Below the pieces are notes generated by a model. The model worked only from the letters and a program-made list of their open reading frames with translations, ran no database searches and was not told the origin of the DNA. The translations under genes were made by a program, and so were the position numbers. A DNA stretch of 64,000 bases from Microbacterium keratanolyticum (GTDB taxonomy: Bacteria; Actinomycetota; Actinomycetes; Actinomycetales; Microbacteriaceae), in the NCBI RefSeq assembly GCF_016907255.1, contig NZ_JAFBBQ010000001.1:2852001-2916000 (forward strand). The letters run 5' to 3'. Below, piece by piece: positions 56,758 to 64,000 of the stretch; the first letter of the stretch is position 1; the number at the start of each line of letters is the position of its first letter.

Positions 56758-56763
56758 ATTGTC
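56758..56763 (-). promoter_or_regulatory. -10 element of the UPF0126 gene
   Basis: GACAAT on the minus strand ends six bases before the GTG at 56751, 12 bases from the divergent recO -10. Confidence 0.45.
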
Positions 56764-56775
56764 CGGGGTGCGAGG

Positions 56776-56781
56776 GATAAT
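56776..56781 (+). promoter_or_regulatory. -10 element of recO-uppS
   Basis: GATAAT ends six bases before the recO ATG at 56788. Confidence 0.6.
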
Positions 56782-56787
56782 CGAGTA

Positions 56788-57516
56788 ATGCCCACATACC
56801 GTGACGAAGCAGTGATCCTGCGCACCCACAAGCTGGGTGAAGCCGATCGCATCGTCACCATGCTCTCGCGACGGCACGGCAAGATCCGTGCGGTCGCCAA
56901 GGGCGTGCGCCGCACATCATCGAAGTTCGGCTCGCGTCTGGAACCCTTCATGGTCGCCGACGTGCAGCTCTACCAGGGGCGCTCGCTCGACATCGTGCAG
57001 CAGGCCGAGTCCTTGGGCGCCTACGGCGCCGACATCGTCGTGCACTACGACCGATTCACCTCCGCGAACGCGATGGTCGAGACGGCAGATCGCATGAGCG
57101 ACGCGGAGGCGACGCCGGAGCAGTACCTGCTCCTCGTGGGTGGTCTGCGAGCGCTTGCGCGCGGCGAGCATGCGGCGCGCAGCATCCTGGATTCCTATCT
57201 GCTGCGTGTCATGGCGCTGTCCGGCTGGGCGCCCGCGCTCGGTGACTGTGCTCGATGCGCGCGCACCGGGCCGCATCCGATGTTCGTCGCCCAACTGGGC
57301 GGAACGGTGTGCACGGACTGTGCGCCCGCGGGCAGCGCCCGGATCAAACCTGCGACCCTGTCGCTCCTGCATGCACTGGTCGCGGGAGACTGGCAGAGCG
57401 TTGATGGTGCGTCGCCGACGGAGCACGCGGCGGCTTCCGGCCTCGTCTCGGCCTACGCGCAATGGCACATGGAGCGCGGCATCCGCTCGCTCGCACACGT
57501 GGAAGGAACACTGTGA
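56788..57516 (+). CDS. recO: DNA repair protein RecO
   Basis: Helps RecR load RecA at gaps. The 242 residues start [23 protein letters not shown], with an OB fold (1-80) and a helical domain carrying a zinc site CARC...CTDC at about 153-178. The ATG at 56788 is fixed by the GATAAT -10. It overlaps the uppS GTG by four bases. Confidence 0.95.
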   Translation: MPTYRDEAVILRTHKLGEADRIVTMLSRRHGKIRAVAKGVRRTSSKFGSRLEPFMVADVQLYQGRSLDIVQQAESLGAYGADIVVHYDRFTSANAMVETADRMSDAEATPEQYLLLVGGLRALARGEHAARSILDSYLLRVMALSGWAPALGDCARCARTGPHPMFVAQLGGTVCTDCAPAGSARIKPATLSLLHALVAGDWQSVDGASPTEHAAASGLVSAYAQWHMERGIRSLAHVEGTL

Positions 57517-58322
57517 GCCCCAAGCCCTACACGCACAAGGATGCTGTGGCCTATCGCCCCCTTGACTGGACGGGCGTCTACCCACCGGCGTTCCCCACCG
57601 CCGGGGTCCCCGAACACATCGCGATCGTCATGGATGGCAACGGGCGCTGGGCGAACCGTCGCGGGCTCAACCGGATCGAAGGACACAAGGCCGGCGAGGA
57701 GGTGCTCCTGGACGTCGTCGCTGGCGCCATCCAGGCGGGCGTGAAGCATCTCTCCGTCTATGCGTTCTCGACCGAGAACTGGGCGCGTTCCCCCGAGGAG
57801 GTGCGCTTTCTCATGGGCTACAACCGTGACGTGCTCCACCGCCGACGCGATCAGCTCAACGAGTGGGGTGTGCGTGTGCGCTGGGCCGGACGCAAGCCGC
57901 GCCTCTGGGGATCGGTCATCAAAGAGCTGCAGTACGCCGAAGAGCTCACGCGGGGCAACGACACCCTCACACTGACGATGTGCGTCAACTACGGCGGGCG
58001 CGTCGAACTCGTCGATGCGATGCGTGCGATGGCCGAGGACGTCAAGGCCGGGCGGCTGAAGCCCAGTGCGATCACCGAGAAGCAGATCCGCAAGAACCTC
58101 TACGTGCCGGACATGCCGGACGTCGATCTGTTCCTGCGGAGCTCGGGGGAGCAGCGCACCTCCAACTTCCTGCTGTGGCAGTCCGCCTACGCCGAGATGG
58201 TTTTCCTCGACACGCTGTGGCCGGACTTCTCCCGGTCGGAGCTGTGGCGGGCGATCGGCATCTACCTGTCGCGCGATCGGCGCTTCGGCGGGGCGATCAA
58301 CACCCCTGACGCCTCCGCCTGA
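57513..58322 (+). CDS. uppS: isoprenyl (undecaprenyl/decaprenyl) diphosphate synthase
   Basis: Cis-prenyltransferase making the lipid carrier for cell-wall synthesis. The 269 residues include catalytic Asp41 in [19 protein letters not shown] at about 87-92, and the C-terminal [20 protein letters not shown] at about 208-227. The GTG start overlaps the recO stop as GTGA. The last 61 bases overlap the convergent P-loop ATPase gene. Chain length cannot be told from the sequence. Confidence 0.95.
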   Translation: MSPKPYTHKDAVAYRPLDWTGVYPPAFPTAGVPEHIAIVMDGNGRWANRRGLNRIEGHKAGEEVLLDVVAGAIQAGVKHLSVYAFSTENWARSPEEVRFLMGYNRDVLHRRRDQLNEWGVRVRWAGRKPRLWGSVIKELQYAEELTRGNDTLTLTMCVNYGGRVELVDAMRAMAEDVKAGRLKPSAITEKQIRKNLYVPDMPDVDLFLRSSGEQRTSNFLLWQSAYAEMVFLDTLWPDFSRSELWRAIGIYLSRDRRFGGAINTPDASA

Positions 58323-58876
58323 CGGAGCAACCAGCGCTCGGTCTCGCGCGGATGCCGGAGGCGGACGATCGTGAGGGTGGGGAACTGCTCCTCGCGATCC
58401 GGCATCCGCTCTGTCCAGAACCTGCGCGTCTTCGTCTGCCAGGCGAGGATGTTCTCTGCGGGGTCACGTGTCGCGAATAGGCGCCAGAGGGGTTTCTCGA
58501 CGTTGCCGTTGTACATGCGCGTGCGGAGCACGCTGCGCAGGAACGTGCGTCGCAGCAGGCGCCAGCGCACGATATGCCACGGATAGTCAAGCCACAGCGC
58601 AAGCTCCGCCCGCGGTGTCATGATCTCGTCCGTGCCCTTGCTCGTGTACTGCCACTCCGTCACCCAGCGGTCCGTCGCGGAGAAGGTTCGCACGTCGTCG
58701 AGGAACTCCGGGCGGGGCGTCCAGTCGGCCCCGTGGTGGAGCGCGTCGATCTCGTGGTGCTCCAGACCCCAGAGAGCGGCGATCCGCCCCGCGAGCGTCG
58801 TCTTTCCTGATCCGGTGACCCCGGCGATGAGCACGCGCCGCGGGGTGAGAGGAAGAGGGTCATCGCAGGAGAGCAC
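58262..58876 (-). CDS. P-loop ATPase / adenylate-kinase-like protein
   Basis: A 204-residue protein with Walker [10 protein letters not shown] at 19-27. The family's basic lid-like region includes [21 protein letters not shown] at about 93-113. It resembles the AAA/'topology modulation protein' small kinases, whose substrate is unknown. The GTG at 58876 has TAGCAT exactly six bases upstream. Its 3' end overlaps uppS by 61 bases. Confidence 0.82.
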   Translation of the reverse strand: MLSCDDPLPLTPRRVLIAGVTGSGKTTLAGRIAALWGLEHHEIDALHHGADWTPRPEFLDDVRTFSATDRWVTEWQYTSKGTDEIMTPRAELALWLDYPWHIVRWRLLRRTFLRSVLRTRMYNGNVEKPLWRLFATRDPAENILAWQTKTRRFWTERMPDREEQFPTLTIVRLRHPRETERWLLRQAEASGVLIAPPKRRSRDR

Positions 58877-58882
58877 CGAAGG

Positions 58883-58888
58883 ATGCTA
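58883..58888 (-). promoter_or_regulatory. -10 element of the P-loop ATPase gene
   Basis: TAGCAT on the minus strand ends six bases before the GTG at 58876. Confidence 0.55.
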
Positions 58889-58923
58889 GCAAGGGAATAC
58901 GTCATCGTTGCATGCGGTTGGAT

Positions 58924-59613
58924 ATGAATGTGACTGAACCCATCTCCATCGACATCTGGTCCGACATCGCCTGCCCGTGGTGCTACATCGGCAAGCGCAA
59001 TCTTGAGAACGGGCTCGCGGCCGTGGCATCCGACGAGGACGCGCCGCAGGTCAGCGTCACCTTCCATTCTTTCGAGCTCTCGCCCGACACCCCCGTCGAC
59101 TTCGACGGCGACGAGATCGACTTCCTCGCGGGGCACAAGGGCATGCCTCGTGAGCAGGTGCAGCAGATGCTCGACAACGTCACCGGCGTCGCGGCGAAGG
59201 CCGGGCTCGAGTACCGCTTCGACCTCCTGCAGCACACGAACACCGTGAAGGCGCACGAGCTCCTGCACCACGCCAAGGCGAAGGGACTGCAGCACGAGAT
59301 GGAGGAGCGCCTCATGTCGGCGTACTTCACAGAAGGCAAGCACGTCGGTCGCGTCGATGACCTGGTGGAGCTCGCCGCGGAGGTTGGACTCGACGCCGCG
59401 GAGACGCGCGAGGCCCTCGAGTCTGCTCGTCACCTCGACGATGTCCGCGCGGACCAGGCGCAGGCTCGTGCCTACGGCATCCAGGGGGTGCCGTTCTTCG
59501 TGATCGACGGCCAGTACGGCATCAGCGGTGCGCAGCCCGCGGAAGCGTTCGAGAACGTTCTTCGCGACCTGTGGGCGCAGCGCCGCGGCGCTGTCGCGGC
59601 GTCCGCCGAGTAG
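58924..59613 (+). CDS. DsbA family oxidoreductase (FrnE-like)
   Basis: A 229-residue cytosolic thioredoxin-fold protein with an inserted helical domain. The active site CPWC is at residues 17-20 after IDIWSDIA, and the cis-proline segment GVPFFVIDGQYGISGAQ is near the C-terminus. FrnE-like proteins act as disulfide isomerases or glutathione-type transferases. ATG 58912 and GTG 58930 are alternative starts, and the -10 evidence is ambiguous (TTGGAT is six bases before the GTG). A very long hairpin follows. Confidence 0.88.
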   Translation: MNVTEPISIDIWSDIACPWCYIGKRNLENGLAAVASDEDAPQVSVTFHSFELSPDTPVDFDGDEIDFLAGHKGMPREQVQQMLDNVTGVAAKAGLEYRFDLLQHTNTVKAHELLHHAKAKGLQHEMEERLMSAYFTEGKHVGRVDDLVELAAEVGLDAAETREALESARHLDDVRADQAQARAYGIQGVPFFVIDGQYGISGAQPAEAFENVLRDLWAQRRGAVAASAE

Positions 59614-59615
59614 AC

Positions 59616-59669
59616 CAGACGAGAGGGGGGCGGCTCCGAGACCTCTCGGAGCCGCCCCCCTCTCGTCTG
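59616..59669. terminator. very long bidirectional terminator hairpin
   Basis: Positions 59616-59640 and 59645-59669 form a perfect 25-bp stem with a 4-base loop (ACCT), including a G6/C6 block. It lies between the convergent DsbA-like and glutathione peroxidase genes, three bases after one stop and eight from the other. There is no T-run. Confidence 0.88.
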
Positions 59670-59676
59670 CCAGGAA

Positions 59677-60171
59677 TCAGCGGGTCAGAGCGGCGTTGAT
59701 CGCCGTCACGATCGCAGGATCGTCGGGGCGGGTCTTCGGGCGGAAACGCTGCACAGAGCCGTCTGCCGACACTAGGAACTTCTCGAAGTTCCATTCCACG
59801 CGACCGGTCTTGCCGGCGGCATCCGGAGTCTGCTTGAGCGTCTTGTAGAGCTCGGTGGCGTTCTTGCCGTTGACCTTGATCTTGTCGACGACCGGGAAAG
59901 TCACCCCGTAGGTCGTGGAGCAGAAGTCGAGGATTTGCTCGACCGACCCCGGCTCCTGACCGAGGAACTGGTTGCAGGGGAACCCGACGACCGTGAATCC
60001 GCGGTCTCCGAACTCGCGCTGCAGCTGTTCGAGCTGCTCGTACTGCGGCGTGAGCCCGCACCGGGAGGCGACGTTGACGACGAGGACCACGTCCGCTCCG
60101 AGATCGTCGAGGGTCTTCTCCGCGCCCGTGGCGTCGCGGAAGGGGATGCTGCGCAGTGCCGTTTCGCTCAT
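59677..60171 (-). CDS. glutathione peroxidase family protein (thioredoxin-dependent type)
   Basis: Reduces hydroperoxides. The 164 residues have the peroxidatic Cys38 in VASRCGLTPQY (no selenocysteine), GFPCNQF at about 63-69, and WNFEKFLV at about 127-134. A further Cys84 in LDFCSTTYG matches the resolving cysteine of two-Cys, thioredoxin-using members, which fits an actinobacterium lacking glutathione. The ATG has TAGGCT six bases upstream. Confidence 0.93.
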   Translation of the reverse strand: MSETALRSIPFRDATGAEKTLDDLGADVVLVVNVASRCGLTPQYEQLEQLQREFGDRGFTVVGFPCNQFLGQEPGSVEQILDFCSTTYGVTFPVVDKIKVNGKNATELYKTLKQTPDAAGKTGRVEWNFEKFLVSADGSVQRFRPKTRPDDPAIVTAINAALTR

Positions 60172-60177
60172 GCTGAC

Positions 60178-60183
60178 AGCCTA
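60178..60183 (-). promoter_or_regulatory. -10 element of the glutathione peroxidase gene
   Basis: TAGGCT on the minus strand ends six bases before the ATG at 60171. Confidence 0.6.
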
Positions 60184-60217
60184 GAGCGGCTTCGCCCACT
60201 GAGGGCCGAGCGTCTGG

Positions 60218-60223
60218 GAGAAT
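60218..60223 (+). promoter_or_regulatory. possible -10 element of dus-dgt-dnaG
   Basis: GAGAAT ends six bases before the dus GTG at 60230. Weaker than its neighbours but at the same spacing. Confidence 0.4.
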
Positions 60224-60229
60224 AGGGGA

Positions 60230-61396
60230 GTGACACTTGCCCCTGCTCCCGCCCGCTCGCTGCGCATCGGTCCTCTCGAGATCGATGTTCCGGTCGTCCT
60301 CGCGCCGATGGCCGGCATCACCAACACCGCGTTTCGACGACTGTGCCGTGAGTACGGAGCGGGTCTGTACGTCAGCGAGATGATCACCTCGCGGGCGCTC
60401 GTGGAGCGCAACGAGGTCACGATGCGCCTGATCCAGCACCACGAGAGCGAGACACCGCGGTCGATCCAGCTGTTCGGCGTCGATCCGAAGACGATCGCCG
60501 AGGCGGTGCGAATCATCGTCGCGGAAGACCACGCCGACCACATCGACCTCAACTTCGGCTGCCCGGTCCCGAAGGTCACCCGCAAGGGCGGGGGAGCAGC
60601 GCTGCCGTGGAAGAGCACGCTGTTCAACGACATCGTCACGCAGGCGGTGAAGGCCGCGGGCGACATCCCCCTCACGGTGAAGATGCGCAAGGGCATCGAC
60701 AAGAACCACCTCACTTTCCTCGACGCCGGTCGTGCGGCTGAAGACGCGGGCGCTGCGGCGATCGCGCTGCACGCACGCACGGCGTCGGAGTACTACTCCG
60801 GGCATGCCGACTGGAACGCGATCGGTGAGCTGAAAGAGGCCATCACCTCGATCCCGGTGCTCGGCAACGGCGACATCTGGTCGGCCGACGACGCGGTGCG
60901 GATGATGGCCGAGACCGGATGCGACGGCGTCGTCGTCGGACGCGGATGCCTCGGGCGGCCCTGGCTCTTCGGTGAGCTCGCCGCTGCGTTCGATCCGACC
61001 GCCACGCCCAAGGACGGCCCCCTCGTCGATGCCACGCTCGCCTTCGTCGGCGCAGCATTCCGTCGGCATGCCGAACTGCTCGTCGAGTTCTTCGAGGACG
61101 AGGACCGCGGCTGCCGAGACATCCGCAAGCACGCGGCATGGTACTTCAAGGGATACCCCGTCGGCGGCGATCTCCGTGCGCAGCTCGCGCGCGTCTCGAG
61201 TCTCGCCGAGATCGACGACCTCGTCGGCCAGCTCGGCGATGCGCCCTACCCCGGCAGCGCCGCGGAAGGGCAGCGGGGTCGTGCGGGAACCCCGAAGCGC
61301 ACGGCGCTGCCGGACGGATGGCTGGATTCGCGGGAGATCGGCGCAGATGCGTCCGACATGCTGCGCGGCGCGGAAGTCGAGAATAATGGTGGTTGA
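60230..61396 (+). CDS. dus: tRNA-dihydrouridine synthase (DusB-like)
   Basis: FMN enzyme reducing uridines in tRNA D-loops. The 388 residues carry VVLAPMAGITNTAFRRLCR at about 22-40, the catalytic Cys111 in NFGCPVPKVTRKGGG, and GNGDIWSADDA at about 212-222. The GTG start matches a -10 six bases upstream. The last 11 bases overlap the dgt start. Confidence 0.93.
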   Translation: MTLAPAPARSLRIGPLEIDVPVVLAPMAGITNTAFRRLCREYGAGLYVSEMITSRALVERNEVTMRLIQHHESETPRSIQLFGVDPKTIAEAVRIIVAEDHADHIDLNFGCPVPKVTRKGGGAALPWKSTLFNDIVTQAVKAAGDIPLTVKMRKGIDKNHLTFLDAGRAAEDAGAAAIALHARTASEYYSGHADWNAIGELKEAITSIPVLGNGDIWSADDAVRMMAETGCDGVVVGRGCLGRPWLFGELAAAFDPTATPKDGPLVDATLAFVGAAFRRHAELLVEFFEDEDRGCRDIRKHAAWYFKGYPVGGDLRAQLARVSSLAEIDDLVGQLGDAPYPGSAAEGQRGRAGTPKRTALPDGWLDSREIGADASDMLRGAEVENNGG

Positions 61397-62693
61397 CGGG
61401 TACGACGCCTCCGACGTCGAACGATTCATCCCGGAGCACCACCGATCCGAGCGTCCCGACTTCGCGCGCGATCGTGCCCGCGTCCTGCACTCCGCGGCGC
61501 TGCGGCGCCTCGCAGCCAAGACGCAGGTGCTGAGCCCCGCCAATCCCGTGGACTTCGCGCGCAACCGACTGACCCACTCCCTGGAGGTCGCGCAGGTCGG
61601 CCGCGAGCTCGCGACCCGGCTCGGTATCTCGCCGGATATCGTCGACACGGCGTGCCTGAGTCACGACCTGGGGCATCCGCCGTTCGGTCACAACGGCGAG
61701 CGCGCCCTCAACGAGTGGGCAGAGGACTTCGGCGGCTTCGAGGGAAATGCGCAGAGCCTGCGCATCCTCGTCCGCCTGGAGCCGAAGGTGTCCGCGGCAG
61801 ACGGACGCAGCGTGGGGCTCAATCTCACACGCGCCAGCCTGGATGCGACCTGCAAGTATCCGTGGACGATCGACGAGCCGCTGCCGGATCCCGGCGGGCG
61901 GCTGAAGTTCGGTGTGTACCCCGATGACGAGGATGTCTTCCGCTGGATGCGTGACGGCGCCCCCGGCCGCGTCCGCTGCATCGAGGCAGAGGTCATGGAC
62001 CTCTCCGACGACATCGGCTACTCCGTGCACGATTTCGAGGACGCCGTGACGAACGGCTACCTCGACCCCGCTCGACTCACCGACCCCGCGGAGCACGAGT
62101 CGCTCGTGACGGCGATCCAGCGCTGGGTCGGCTTTGACTTCTCGCGCGAAGAGCTCGAAGAGGCGCTCTTCCGTCTCACGAACCTGCCCACCTGGCTGCG
62201 GTCGTTCCGTGGGACGCGCACGGATCTGGCGCAGCTGAAGAACCTGACCTCCGATCTCATCGGGCGATTCGCCCGTGCCGCGACCAGCGCGACGCAGGAG
62301 CAGTACCCCGGCACACAGCTGACCCGCTACCGCGCCCACGTCGTGGTGCCACGCGTGGTCGAGGTCGAGATCGCTGTTCTCAAGGGGATCATCGGCGCGA
62401 CTGTCGTCACGATCGATGGACGCAAGGAGCTCTACCGTGAGCAGCGTCGGGTGCTCAAGCGACTCGCGACGGCGATCTGGGACAACGGCCCGGACGCTCT
62501 CGAACCCGTGTTCGTCGCCGACTTCCACGCGGCCGCGACAGAAGACGCACGACGGCGCGTCATCGTCGATCAGGTCGCGAGCCTGACCGATCAGGTGGCG
62601 CTCGCCTGGCACTCTCGGCTCGTCGGCGAGATCGACGCCGCCACGATCGGAATCTGGTCGCCCGCGCAGACCGCCCCCGCCGGGGTGCGCTGA
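61386..62693 (+). CDS. dgt: deoxyguanosinetriphosphate triphosphohydrolase-like protein
   Basis: HD-domain phosphohydrolase that splits dNTPs into nucleoside and triphosphate. The 435 residues include RRLAAKTQVLSPAN at about 39-52, the metal His in LTHSLEVAQVGRE at about 61-73, and the HD pair in CLSHDLGHPPFGHNGE at about 88-103. The ATG at 61386 lies inside dus; a GTG one codon later is also possible. Long frames upstream are shadows of dus. It meets dnaG at TGATG. Confidence 0.93.
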   Translation: MVVDGYDASDVERFIPEHHRSERPDFARDRARVLHSAALRRLAAKTQVLSPANPVDFARNRLTHSLEVAQVGRELATRLGISPDIVDTACLSHDLGHPPFGHNGERALNEWAEDFGGFEGNAQSLRILVRLEPKVSAADGRSVGLNLTRASLDATCKYPWTIDEPLPDPGGRLKFGVYPDDEDVFRWMRDGAPGRVRCIEAEVMDLSDDIGYSVHDFEDAVTNGYLDPARLTDPAEHESLVTAIQRWVGFDFSREELEEALFRLTNLPTWLRSFRGTRTDLAQLKNLTSDLIGRFARAATSATQEQYPGTQLTRYRAHVVVPRVVEVEIAVLKGIIGATVVTIDGRKELYREQRRVLKRLATAIWDNGPDALEPVFVADFHAAATEDARRRVIVDQVASLTDQVALAWHSRLVGEIDAATIGIWSPAQTAPAGVR

Positions 62694-64000
62694 TGGCTCG
62701 TATCCGCCAGACCGACATCGACGAGGTCAAGGCGCGGACGAACATCGCCGACATCGTGTCCGACCGCGTGGCCCTCAAGTCGGCGGGTGTCGGTTCACTG
62801 AAGGGCCTGTGCCCGTTCCATGACGAGAAGAGCCCGAGCTTCCACGTTCGTCCGCAGGTCGGCTACTACCACTGCTTCGGCTGCGGTGCCTCCGGAGACG
62901 TTTACTCGTTCCTGCGTGAGATGGACCATGTGAGCTTCACAGAGGCCGTGGAGCGTCTGGCCGGACGCATCGGCTACACCCTGCAGTACGAGGATGGAGG
63001 TGCGGCGCCCGAGACGAGCGGACGCAGTCGGCTCTATGCAGCGAACACGGCCGCGGCCGAGTTCTTCCGCGCGCAGCTCCTGTCTCCGGAGGCGGAGACG
63101 GCCCGGCGCTTCCTCGGCGAGCGTGGCTTCGACGCCGGTGCTGCCGCGCACTTCGGCGTGGGCTACGCGCCGCGCGGCTGGGACGGCATGCTCAAGGCGC
63201 TCAGCGCGCTGGGTTTCACTCGCGAGGAGCTCACCACCGCGGGGTTGGTCTCGGCCGGACAGCGAGGCGTGTACGACCGTTTTCGCGGACGCCTGGTCTG
63301 GCCGATTCGCGACGTCACCGGGCAGACCATCGGATTCGGCGCACGCAAGCTCTACGAGGATGATCAGGGACCGAAGTACCTGAACACGCCGGAGACTCCC
63401 ATCTACAAGAAGGCGCAGGTCCTGTACGGACTTGACCTCGCGAAGCGCGACATTGCGCGCGGCGAGCCGCGTCGTGTCGTCGTGGTGGAGGGATACACCG
63501 ACGTGATGGCCTGCCATCTGGCCGGCGTCACGACGGCGATCGCGACGTGTGGCACCGCATTCGGCACCGATCACATCAAGGTCCTGCGTCGTGTCATGGG
63601 CGACGACTCTGGGGCTGGCGAGGTGGTGTTCACCTTCGACGGTGATGAAGCCGGGCAGAAGGCAGCGCTGCGCGCGTTCACGGAGGACAACCGCTTCAAT
63701 GCCCAGACGTTCGTCGCCGTCGCACCGGACGGTCTGGACCCCTGCGACCTGCGCCTGCAGCGCGGCGATGCGGCCGTGCGCGGGCTGCTGGAGCGCAAGG
63801 TGCCGATGTTCGAGTTCGTGATCGACCGTCGACTCGCAGCGTTCGACCTCGGTACGGCGGAGGGGCGTGTCGGCGCCCTCCGGGCAGCGGCGCCCATCGT
63901 GGCGGAGATCCGCGACCAGCTCCTGCTTCCCGAGTATGAGCGCATCCTCGCGCGCCGACTCGGCATGGATCCCACCGCTGTGCGCCGCGCTGTGCGCGGG
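62693..64000 (+). CDS. dnaG: DNA primase (3' part beyond window)
   Basis: Makes RNA primers for replication. 436 codons are visible and remain open to the window edge. The N-terminal CHC2 zinc finger has C40, H43, C61 and C64 (CPFH...CFGC). The catalytic core has the GRLVWPIRD segment at about 200 and the TOPRIM motif VVVVEGYTDVMA at about 262-273, then FTFDGDEAG. The C-terminal helicase-binding domain lies outside. The ATG overlaps the dgt stop by one base. Confidence 0.96.
   Translation, partial: MARIRQTDIDEVKARTNIADIVSDRVALKSAGVGSLKGLCPFHDEKSPSFHVRPQVGYYHCFGCGASGDVYSFLREMDHVSFTEAVERLAGRIGYTLQYEDGGAAPETSGRSRLYAANTAAAEFFRAQLLSPEAETARRFLGERGFDAGAAAHFGVGYAPRGWDGMLKALSALGFTREELTTAGLVSAGQRGVYDRFRGRLVWPIRDVTGQTIGFGARKLYEDDQGPKYLNTPETPIYKKAQVLYGLDLAKRDIARGEPRRVVVVEGYTDVMACHLAGVTTAIATCGTAFGTDHIKVLRRVMGDDSGAGEVVFTFDGDEAGQKAALRAFTEDNRFNAQTFVAVAPDGLDPCDLRLQRGDAAVRGLLERKVPMFEFVIDRRLAAFDLGTAEGRVGALRAAAPIVAEIRDQLLLPEYERILARRLGMDPTAVRRAVRG

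Overview
The window looks like chromosomal DNA of a high-GC actinobacterium, most likely Microbacteriaceae and close to Microbacterium. This rests on uniformly high G+C coding sequence, many GTG and TTG starts, four-base ATGA/GTGA gene overlaps, a CIRCE-controlled hrcA-dnaJ pair, and the gene order folC-ndk-rne-rplU-rpmA-obgE-proB-proA-nadD-rsfS followed by leuS-comEA-comEC-holA-rpsT-lepA-hemW-hrcA-dnaJ-rsmE-phoH-ybeY-era-leuA-recO-uppS-dus-dgt-dnaG. There is no rRNA, insertion sequence, prophage or CRISPR array. One tRNA (Ala, GGC) is present.

Layout: 1-12.9 kb is core: a tRNA synthetase-like 3' end, folC, ndk, a VKOR-family protein, RNase E, L21, L27, Obg, proline synthesis, nadD and rsfS. 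After tRNA-Ala, 13.1-22.05 kb is a mostly accessory block. It holds a sugar module (aldose epimerase, MFS, GH2 hydrolase) with a 20-bp perfect palindrome before the MFS gene, an FAD oxidoreductase, a DUF2804 protein, and a membrane-lipid-like operon (dedA, App1 phosphatase, and a protein usually labelled 3-methyladenine glycosylase). Core genes resume at 22.1-30.8 kb (pabB, leuS, comEA/comEC, holA, rpsT). A second accessory block at 31.0-40.2 kb carries a GH1 glucosidase with an MFS transporter, an alpha/beta hydrolase, and an oligopeptide-type ABC importer. From 40.4 kb to the end it is core again: lepA, hemW, hrcA-dnaJ-rsmE, HIT-phoH-ybeY-cnnm-era (ribosome maturation), leuA, recO-uppS, dus-dgt-dnaG. 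Interspersed are a carboxylesterase, a duplicated-domain lipoprotein, a UPF0126 channel, a P-loop ATPase, a DsbA-like protein and a glutathione peroxidase.

The strongest regulatory observations are two. First, a -10 hexamer (TANNNT or NANNNT) sits exactly 6 or 7 nt before the start codon of at least seventeen genes on both strands, predicting extensive leaderless transcription and fixing several start codons. Second, a leucine-rich 15-codon leader peptide (54140-54187), itself apparently leaderless, precedes leuA together with a hairpin set that fits transcription attenuation. No wholly new multigene defence or biosynthetic system was seen. The most novel items are regulatory architecture, a two-repeat lipoprotein of unknown function, an unusually long bidirectional terminator, and structured intergenic DNA between holA and rpsT.
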